This document shows positions 1-5,069 of a DNA stretch of 5,069 nucleotides, piece by piece (positions within the stretch are counted from its first letter, which is position 1; each line of letters starts with the position of its first letter). A model generated the notes under the pieces. It was not told the DNA's origin, made no database searches, and saw nothing but the letters and a program-made list of their open reading frames with translations. The position numbers and the translations under genes are program-made. The stretch comes from an uncultured Alphaproteobacteria bacterium (lineage in GTDB: Bacteria > Pseudomonadota > Alphaproteobacteria > RF32 > CAG-239): positions 1 through 5,069 of the forward strand of contig CALXTH010000043.1 in the NCBI GenBank assembly GCA_944391365.1. Reading direction: 5' to 3'.

Positions 1-148
1 CCTGGATAAATGCAAGCGTCAGGCCATCATTGATATTCAGGCTGCGAAGGGAAGAAGCCGGCAATTGTTCAATGGTTCCGCCGGGCTGGCGATTGAGCTG
101 GGAAAGGGCAAAATCCCCGATATTTACGGACAGAATCGGATTATTCAT
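1..148 (-). CDS. Unidentified protein, N-terminal 49 residues only (3' end cut by window edge)
   Basis: An open frame begins with ATG at 148-146, overlapping the flhG stop in ATGAATAA, and stays open to the left edge. The visible product starts MNNPILSVNIGDFALSQLNR, continues with a Pro-Gly-Gly turn and ends with NDGLTLAFIQ. It has no signal peptide, membrane segment or metal-binding motif. I do not recognise the family. No good Shine-Dalgarno sequence precedes the ATG (only GAGAG directly next to it), so the overlap suggests coupled translation with flhG. Its place at the end of a flhA-flhF-flhG run suggests a flagellar or motility role. The pattern LPASSLRSLNINDGLTLAF weakly recalls the short beta-rich segments in FliK-like hook-length proteins, but that is a guess from 49 residues. 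It was called from the open frame, the tight overlap and the matching strand. Confidence 0.6.
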   Translation of the reverse strand, partial: MNNPILSVNIGDFALSQLNRQPGGTIEQLPASSLRSLNINDGLTLAFIQ

Positions 149-953
149 CTCTCAGCAGCTTTCGGGCTATGTTGATGACATCTTCAGCGGCTTCAGAGGT
201 TGGATAACGACTGATTAACGGCGTCTGATTGCGGATGGAATCACGTACCCGGGTATCCCTCCGGACAATTCCCAACAACGGCGGTTCTATTTTGAGAAAG
301 CTCCGGCAGGCTTTCAGCAGTGTCTCATAGGTGCGCTGCCCTTCTCTGACGGAGTTGGCCTGATTAATCACAATGCCGATATTGCGGCCGGGGTACTGGA
401 TTGTCATAATTTTAATGAAGGCATAGGCATCGGTCAATGAGGTCGGTTCATCGGTGCAAAGCACGATAATCCGCCCGGCCATGCCGGACAGGATGCGCAC
501 AGGTCTTTCGACCCCGGCGCCCATGTCCAGAATGATTTTATCGTATCCGGAGGCCAGAAGCGCCAGATCTTCACCCAGAATCTGGAGGCGGCCAATCGGC
601 ATGGAAGCCAGTCCGGCCGAGCCCGAACGCCCGGCAATCACATCAAAATGCCCTTTGTCGCTGTGGATAACAATCTGGTTGAGTGTCTGGGTTCCGGCAA
701 TGACATTGCCCAAGTCAGAACGAGCCATTAACCCCAGCTGAATATCAACATTAGCCAGCCCCAAATCGCCATCAAACAGTAATGTTTTTTGTTTCAAGCC
801 GCTCAGCGCCTGCGCCAGCGTAATTGAAAACCAGGTTTTTCCGACACCGCCTTTTCCCGAAGCCACGGCGATCATATTATTGCCCATGCGGGCTTCCTGC
901 CGTATTTTTCCGGGAGCGGCTATTTTGACTTCTTCCTGTATAATTTCTTCCAT
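141..953 (-). CDS. flhG: Flagellum number regulator FlhG (FleN/YlxH), MinD/ParA-type ATPase
   Basis: FlhG is a MinD-like ATPase that limits flagellar number, in studied systems by stimulating FlhF GTP hydrolysis and, in some, by restraining the master regulator. The 270 residues carry the deviant Walker A KGGVGKT (34-40; signature Lys34, P-loop Lys39), the switch I region FDGDLGLANVDIQLGL (Asp61 and Asp63) and the Walker B/switch II region IILDMGAG (140-147). The TDEPTSLTDAYAFIK stretch is typical of FlhG and separates it from cell-division MinD. The last residues, about 259-270, place V, I, I, A, L and L on one helix face with Arg264, Lys265 and Arg268 on the other, so this could be a MinD-like amphipathic membrane-targeting helix (inference). 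The first 27 residues lack the DQAxxLR motif known from Bacillus and Shewanella FlhG. The start at 953 is backed by AAGGA at nine-base spacing. The final eight bases overlap the next reading frame. Confidence 0.93.
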   Translation of the reverse strand: MEEIIQEEVKIAAPGKIRQEARMGNNMIAVASGKGGVGKTWFSITLAQALSGLKQKTLLFDGDLGLANVDIQLGLMARSDLGNVIAGTQTLNQIVIHSDKGHFDVIAGRSGSAGLASMPIGRLQILGEDLALLASGYDKIILDMGAGVERPVRILSGMAGRIIVLCTDEPTSLTDAYAFIKIMTIQYPGRNIGIVINQANSVREGQRTYETLLKACRSFLKIEPPLLGIVRRDTRVRDSIRNQTPLISRYPTSEAAEDVINIARKLLRDE

Positions 954-962
954 AACCTGATT

Positions 963-967
963 TCCTT
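963..967 (-). promoter_or_regulatory. Shine-Dalgarno site of flhG
   Basis: AAGGA on the minus strand ends nine bases before the ATG at 953 and overlaps the last base of the flhF stop codon. It supports the 270-residue start over the internal Met23, which sits just ahead of the Walker A motif. Confidence 0.65.
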
Positions 968-1932
968 TATTTTTGTGGTAAATTCAAGACAAGCCCGGCC
1001 AGCGAGGCAGCGTTAATTTCTCCTATTCCTTCGGCGATTGATGCGCTAACTCCTGCGGCACCCAGTTTTAGTCCGGTGAGTCCTGCCACCGAAAGCACTC
1101 CGCCAAGACGGCGGGTTATATCCATGCGGGTCGGCATCAGGCACCCGGCGCCTATTCCTGCAAAAATATCAGCAATTTCAACGGCATCACAGGCATTTTT
1201 TCCGGCATCCATGGTCATTATCATCTCAGCGTCAACAACTTCGGCACATGTGCGGAGTTTGTCGACATCGCTCCGGATAAACGGGTTAATGCCCGGCGTA
1301 TCAATCAAAATCATTTCATATTTGTCCCGCTGTTCTTTTGCCGCAGCATATAATCCGCGGGCATCAGCCATATATATAAACGGCGTTTGCAAAATGTCGG
1401 CAAAGGCTTTCAACTGGCTGCCGGCACCGGCCCGGACATTGTCCGTACTGATAATACAGCAGCTCTTTTTTCTGAATTTGCATAATGCCGCGACTTTGGC
1501 TATTCCGGTGGATTTTCCGCTGCCGGAGATGCCCATAAACATTTTAAACGGCTTTGATATATTTAAAATATCATAAAAACGGAATATGTCTTTAAAACAA
1601 GCGGAAAGCGCTTCCTGCTCTTTTGTTTTTCCCTGTTCTTGCGCAATCTGCCGGGTATGTGCGAGAATTTTATCCCTGATGACCGGCAGAACGCCGTGGT
1701 ATTCCAGACTGGTACGCAACGCTGTATCATCAAACTTTTGTTTGTCAGGCAGCGGTTCAGGCTTTTCTTCTTCGGTAAAAAAGAAATCAGGCTCTTCAAC
1801 AGCGGCCGTTATTTTGACACGACCGTCGGACAAATCTTCGGTGGCAATGATGACGGCATCTTCGCCCAGCGTTTCCTTAATCAGGAGCAAAGCGGCTGAG
1901 GTATTGGCGGCGGTAAAAGACTGCAGGCGCAT
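967..1932 (-). CDS. flhF: Flagellar biosynthesis SRP-type GTPase FlhF
   Basis: FlhF is a signal-recognition-particle-type GTPase that marks the site of flagellar assembly, usually a cell pole, and works against FlhG. The 321 residues show three parts. The short N-terminal B domain begins MRLQSFTAANTSAAL and contains LGEDAVIIAT. A charged linker (about 47-70) precedes a helical N domain (about 71-125). The G domain follows, with the P-loop GISGSGKST (134-142), a G2-like DNVRAGAGSQL (164-174), G3 DTPG (211-214) and G4 TRMD (268-271). The C-terminal stretch, including AGVSASIAEGIGEIN and ASLAGLVLNL, is the usual FlhF ending. Compared with canonical SRP GTPases, G1 is GxSGSGKS instead of GxTGxGKTT, and G4 has Arg for Lys. 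The protein is shorter than many gammaproteobacterial FlhF proteins, mostly through a short linker. The order flhA-flhF-flhG is the classic arrangement in polar flagellates and supports the call strongly. The TAA stop lies 13 bases before flhG. Confidence 0.95.
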   Translation of the reverse strand: MRLQSFTAANTSAALLLIKETLGEDAVIIATEDLSDGRVKITAAVEEPDFFFTEEEKPEPLPDKQKFDDTALRTSLEYHGVLPVIRDKILAHTRQIAQEQGKTKEQEALSACFKDIFRFYDILNISKPFKMFMGISGSGKSTGIAKVAALCKFRKKSCCIISTDNVRAGAGSQLKAFADILQTPFIYMADARGLYAAAKEQRDKYEMILIDTPGINPFIRSDVDKLRTCAEVVDAEMIMTMDAGKNACDAVEIADIFAGIGAGCLMPTRMDITRRLGGVLSVAGLTGLKLGAAGVSASIAEGIGEINAASLAGLVLNLPQK

Positions 1933-1940
1933 GAATCAGC

Positions 1941-1945
1941 CCTCC
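1941..1945 (-). promoter_or_regulatory. Shine-Dalgarno site of flhF
   Basis: A perfect GGAGG on the minus strand lies eight bases upstream of the ATG at 1932, inside the 14-base gap after the flhA stop. It is the strongest ribosome binding site in the window and fixes the flhF start. Confidence 0.85.
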
Positions 1946-1946
1946 G

Positions 1947-4070
1947 TCAAATCTGGCCGACGGTTTTGATTTTGGCTTTGGGGTAAATCTCGTTTTGAGA
2001 CATAACCACCGTCATCGGGCGGAAACGTTCGATTATGGAACGGACAAACGGACGAATCGCCGGACTGGTCAGCAGTACTGCCGTTTCGCCTTTAACGGCC
2101 AAATCTTCAAGCGTGGTACGAACTTTGGAAATAAAAGACTGCAATGCCGAGGGAGCCATTGCCAGCTGCTTGTCGTCGCCGTCTCCGACCAAAGCTTCGG
2201 CAAAAGCCTGCTCCCACTCGGGAGAAAGGGTCACTAACGGAATGATGCCCATTTCATTGGCGTTGGTGTTGGATATTTGGCGCGCCAGCCGGGTGCGGAC
2301 ATGTTCGGTTATCATCATCAGACTGCGGGTGGACGCCACGGCTTCGGAAATGCCTTCCAGAATGGTTGGCAAATCACGAATGGAAACACGTTCCTGCAGC
2401 AGATTTTGTAAGACACGCTGGATGGCACCGACGGTAATTTTGCCCGGAACAAGCTCTTTAACCAGTTTTTGTTGCTCCTTATCCAGCTCGTCAAGAAGTT
2501 TTTGGGTTTCGGCATAAGAGAGAAGTTCTGGCATATTTTCTTTGACCAGTTCGGTAATATGCGTTGTGACAACCGTTGCGGGATCAACAACGGTGTATCC
2601 CCTGAACATGGCTTCTTCCCGATATGAAGGATCAATCCACATTGCTTTGAGGCCAAAAGTCGGTTCAAAGGTATTTTCACCAGGCAGGCTGATGGTTTCA
2701 CCACGGGGATCCATAACCAGCAGCTGGGTCGGGCGCAATTCTCCGCGGCCGGATTTGACTTCCTTAATATAAATATTATATTCATTGGGCTCAAGCTGCA
2801 TATTATCCTGAATCCGGATGGAGGGCATGACAAACCCGAGCTCTATGGCCAGCGAACGGCGCAACGCCTTAATCTGATCCGTCAGTTTGCGGTTGTTTTC
2901 TTCATTAATCAGCGGCAACAGACCATAGCCGATTTCAAGCCGGATAAGGTCGATTTTGAGGGCGTTGGCAATCGGTTCTTCCGCAGCTTTGGCCATTTTG
3001 CCTTGTTTTTGCTCCAGTTCTTTTTGTTCGGCCATTCTTGCCTGTGCGGCAATGTGCTGCTTGTTCATATAATAAGCTGTTGAGCCGGTCAAAGCGGCCA
3101 GAAGCAAAAACGGCAAGGCCGGCGTTCCGGGGAGCATTCCCAGGCAGATGGCCAGAAAAGCACTCATTCGCAATGCCTTAGGATAATTGGAAACCTGGGC
3201 AAAAAGAACTTTGTCCGTGGCATCGGTCATTCCTGCTTTGGAGACCAAAATACCAGCCGCAACGGAGATAATCAGCGCCGGCACCTGTGAAACCAGACCG
3301 TCGCCAACGGTCAGCCGGGTGTAGGTTTCAGCCGCATCGGCAAAACTCATGTGGTTTTGGACCATACCGATGATGATTCCGGCGATGACATTGATAAAGA
3401 TAATCAGCAGACCGGCGATGGCGTCTCCGCGGACAAACTTTGAGGCACCATCCATGGCTCCGTAAAACGCACTTTCCTTTGACAAATCTTCACGCCGGGC
3501 ACGCGCCTCATCTTCGTTAATCAGACCGGAGGACAAATCTGCATCTATGGCCATCTGTTTACCGGGCATTGCATCCAACGCAAAACGGGCGGCAACTTCG
3601 GCGATACGACCGGAACCTTTGGTGATAACCACAAAATTGACAATAACCAAAATGGCAAACACTATCACGCCAATAACAATATTGTTTCCCATAATAAAGC
3701 CGCCAAAAGCCTGAATAACCTCACCAGCAGCATCCGGTCCCTTATAACCATCAGCCAGAATCAGCCGGGTGGAAGCCAAGTTGAGCGACAACCGATACAT
3801 GGTGGTTATCAACAAAACCAGCGGAAAAGCATTAAATTCATTCGGCTTTTCGATAAAAATCGCCGTCATCAGCACCAGGCAGGAAATCGTAATGGAAAAT
3901 GCCAGCGCAATATCCAAAAGCCAGGCCGGCATCGGCATAATCAAAATAACCAGCATCAGGATAATCGTCAACGCGAAGAACAAATCACCGCGTTTGGTCG
4001 ACGATATCAGCATATCTTTGAAAGATTTGCCGCCGAACATTTTTGCGCTATTTTGAGGTTGTTTCGCCAT
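1947..4070 (-). CDS. flhA: Flagellar type III export apparatus protein FlhA
   Basis: FlhA is the inner-membrane gate of the flagellar type III secretion system; its cytoplasmic domain forms a nonameric ring that docks chaperone-substrate complexes. The 707 residues match the usual family length (about 690-710). The N-terminal third is hydrophobic, with likely membrane segments near residues 29-46, 50-72, 82-104, 123-149, 214-237, 258-276 and two between 300 and 335. The FHIPEP family signature is intact at 155-178, with the core LDAMPGKQMAID. The following cytoplasmic loop includes FYGAMDGASKFVRGDA (202-217); Asp207 there probably corresponds to the conserved Asp208 of Salmonella FlhA, linked to proton-driven export. 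A charged linker (about 336-370) leads to the soluble C-terminal domain, which includes the typical VDPATVVTTHITEL (495-508). The ATG start at 4070 follows the flbD-like stop by six bases. Its Shine-Dalgarno sequence is weak (GGGG, 12 bases upstream), so translation may be coupled to the upstream gene. No frameshift or missing segment is seen. Confidence 0.98.
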   Translation of the reverse strand: MAKQPQNSAKMFGGKSFKDMLISSTKRGDLFFALTIILMLVILIMPMPAWLLDIALAFSITISCLVLMTAIFIEKPNEFNAFPLVLLITTMYRLSLNLASTRLILADGYKGPDAAGEVIQAFGGFIMGNNIVIGVIVFAILVIVNFVVITKGSGRIAEVAARFALDAMPGKQMAIDADLSSGLINEDEARARREDLSKESAFYGAMDGASKFVRGDAIAGLLIIFINVIAGIIIGMVQNHMSFADAAETYTRLTVGDGLVSQVPALIISVAAGILVSKAGMTDATDKVLFAQVSNYPKALRMSAFLAICLGMLPGTPALPFLLLAALTGSTAYYMNKQHIAAQARMAEQKELEQKQGKMAKAAEEPIANALKIDLIRLEIGYGLLPLINEENNRKLTDQIKALRRSLAIELGFVMPSIRIQDNMQLEPNEYNIYIKEVKSGRGELRPTQLLVMDPRGETISLPGENTFEPTFGLKAMWIDPSYREEAMFRGYTVVDPATVVTTHITELVKENMPELLSYAETQKLLDELDKEQQKLVKELVPGKITVGAIQRVLQNLLQERVSIRDLPTILEGISEAVASTRSLMMITEHVRTRLARQISNTNANEMGIIPLVTLSPEWEQAFAEALVGDGDDKQLAMAPSALQSFISKVRTTLEDLAVKGETAVLLTSPAIRPFVRSIIERFRPMTVVMSQNEIYPKAKIKTVGQI

Positions 4071-4076
4071 TCGTTA

Positions 4077-5069
4077 CTATTTCCCCGCAGGCAGATTATA
4101 GCCTTCCTCTTCATATTGCCTGAGCTTGTTACGCAGTGTGCGAATTGAAATTCCGAGAATATTGGCCGCGGTGGTACGGTTGCCCAGTGTGTGTTTCAGG
4201 GTGTCAATAATCAGCTCCCGCTCCATATTGGCTACTGTCCGGCCGACAAATTCACCGCCGCTCATAACCTCGCCCATTCCGGGTTTGCTGATCACGGAAT
4301 CCGGGTCGTTCAAAATAATGGCATCGGCATCTATTTTATCACCGCTGCTCATTAAAACCGCCCGATGTATGGTGTTTTCAAGTTCACGGACATTTCCCGG
4401 CCAGAGATAATTTTCAAGTTTTTGCTCTGCTTCTTCCGACAAGGGTTTCAGAGGGATGTCATTTAATTCGGAATATTTTTTAGCAAAATGTTTTGCCAGT
4501 ACGATAATGTCTCCGGGGCGTTCGCGCAACGGCGGAATTTCAATATTCACCACATTCAGGCGATAATACAAATCCTGGCGAAAAGTGCCGTTTTTAACGG
4601 CTTCGGCCAAATTGCGGTTAGACGTGGCGATGATACGGGTATTGACTTTTATCGGGGCTTTTCCTCCGATGCGGTCGATTTCTTTTTCCTGAATGGCGCG
4701 GAGCAGCTTGGACTGGATTTTTATATCCATTTCCGAGATTTCATCAAGGAGGAGCGTTCCGTCGGATGCTTCCTCAAATTTACCGATACGCCGGGCGACG
4801 GCTCCGGTAAAGGCCCCCTTTTCATAGCCGAAGAGCTCGGATTCAAGCAGGGTTTCGGGAATAGCGGCACAGTTGACGGCTACGAATTTTTTGTTGGCTC
4901 TTTTGGAATTATCATGAATAAAACGGGAGAAAATTTCCTTACCGGTTCCGGACTCCCCGGTCAGCAGAATATTGGCTTCGGAAGGGGCAACCTGTTTGGC
5001 CATTTTCAAAACGGCTTCGGTTTTTTTGTCGCCGTAAATCAGGGCATGATTTTCACGCGTGGCAGCCGC
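4077..5069 (-). CDS. flbD: Sigma-54-dependent flagellar transcriptional activator, FlbD-like (5' end cut by window edge)
   Basis: This is an NtrC-family activator that hydrolyses ATP to open sigma-54 RNA polymerase promoters. The visible 330 residues hold an almost complete AAA+ domain: Walker A GESGTGKE (visible residues 38-45), the sigma-54 contact loop GAFTGA (85-90), Walker B GTLLLDE (104-110), sensor I around RIIATSN (145-151), FRQDLYYRLN (163-172) and the sensor II region WPGNVRELEN (223-232). A Fis-type helix-turn-helix follows near 279-318, containing ILGISIRTLRNKL. That ending and the flagellar neighbours favour FlbD over NtrC, FleQ or FlrC. The frame stays open to the right edge, so the TTG at 5009 is an internal leucine codon, not the start. 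Any N-terminal receiver-like domain lies outside the window, so its phosphorylation residues cannot be judged. In Caulobacter, FlbD activity is coupled to assembly through FliX; whether that applies here is inference. The gene ends in tandem stops TAG TAA, six bases before flhA. Confidence 0.9.
   Translation of the reverse strand, partial: AAATRENHALIYGDKKTEAVLKMAKQVAPSEANILLTGESGTGKEIFSRFIHDNSKRANKKFVAVNCAAIPETLLESELFGYEKGAFTGAVARRIGKFEEASDGTLLLDEISEMDIKIQSKLLRAIQEKEIDRIGGKAPIKVNTRIIATSNRNLAEAVKNGTFRQDLYYRLNVVNIEIPPLRERPGDIIVLAKHFAKKYSELNDIPLKPLSEEAEQKLENYLWPGNVRELENTIHRAVLMSSGDKIDADAIILNDPDSVISKPGMGEVMSGGEFVGRTVANMERELIIDTLKHTLGNRTTAANILGISIRTLRNKLRQYEEEGYNLPAGK

Noticed and set aside
30..218. 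A 62-codon plus-strand open frame across the flhG 3' end
   Set aside because: It runs antisense to both the flhG end and the coupled downstream frame, and lacks any recognisable feature.
867..887. Alternative shorter flhG start at Met23 or Met27
   Set aside because: The ATG at 953 has a better Shine-Dalgarno sequence at normal spacing, and FlhG proteins commonly have a short extension before the P-loop.
1076..1576. A 166-codon plus-strand open frame opposite flhF
   Set aside because: It lies entirely antisense to a clearly conserved GTPase, its translation is low-complexity and Ser/Ile-rich, and it shows no recognisable domain.
2423..2445. Possible sigma-54 promoter beginning TGGCAC with TTTTGC downstream
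   Set aside because: The spacing between the GG and GC elements is well over the required ten bases, it lies inside flhA coding sequence and points against the operon.
2035..2517. A 160-codon plus-strand open frame opposite the end of flhA
   Set aside because: It is antisense to conserved FlhA sequence, Ser/Arg-rich, and carries no motif or supporting context.
2318..2833. A 171-codon minus-strand frame within flhA
   Set aside because: It is an out-of-frame reading of the FlhA C-terminal domain, rich in Cys, Trp, Pro and Ser, with no domain. The FlhA frame through this region is intact.
5007..5009. TTG as a possible translation start of the sigma-54 activator
   Set aside because: The frame continues upstream without a stop to the right edge through residues that fit the family (IYGDKKTEAV just before the AAA+ domain), so this TTG codes for an internal leucine.

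Overview
The window lies entirely inside one minus-strand flagellar gene cluster. The visible genes, in transcription order from the right edge to the left, are an NtrC-type sigma-54 activator of the FlbD kind (cut by the right edge), flhA, flhF, flhG (MinD/ParA-type) and the first 49 codons of an unidentified gene cut by the left edge. The reading frames, spacings and motifs all look intact. I saw no insertion sequence, tRNA, rRNA, CRISPR array or other mobile element, and no intergenic stretch long enough to hold a promoter or terminator.

The likely source is a flagellated alphaproteobacterium of moderate GC content, possibly related to Rhodospirillales. This is inference from gene content. 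The activator's C-terminal helix-turn-helix, with the run NILGISIRTLRNKL, looks like alphaproteobacterial FlbD. The FlhF G4 region (TRMD followed by ITRRLGGVL) and the FlhF C-terminus also look alphaproteobacterial. In Caulobacter flbD closes the fliF-fliG-flbE-fliN-flbD operon, so the genes beyond the right edge may be fliN, fliH and fliG; that part is not visible here.

Layout: 5069-4077 sigma-54 activator (AAA+ domain and DNA-binding domain; the N-terminal part is missing); 4070-1947 flhA, the flagellar export gate; 1932-967 flhF, an SRP-type GTPase; 953-141 flhG, its MinD-like ATPase partner; 148-1 an unknown start. Gaps are 6, 14 and 13 bases, followed by an 8-base overlap, which fits one co-transcribed and partly translationally coupled operon.

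Functionally, the activator would switch on sigma-54-dependent flagellar genes once early assembly has proceeded. FlhA forms the membrane gate and substrate-docking ring of the flagellar type III export apparatus. FlhF and FlhG together set where and how many flagella are built. I see a conserved flagellar operon, not a new system. The points worth a second look are a FlhG without the usual FlhF-activating N-terminal motif, a FlhF with diverged GTPase motifs, and the unidentified gene overlapping the end of flhG.
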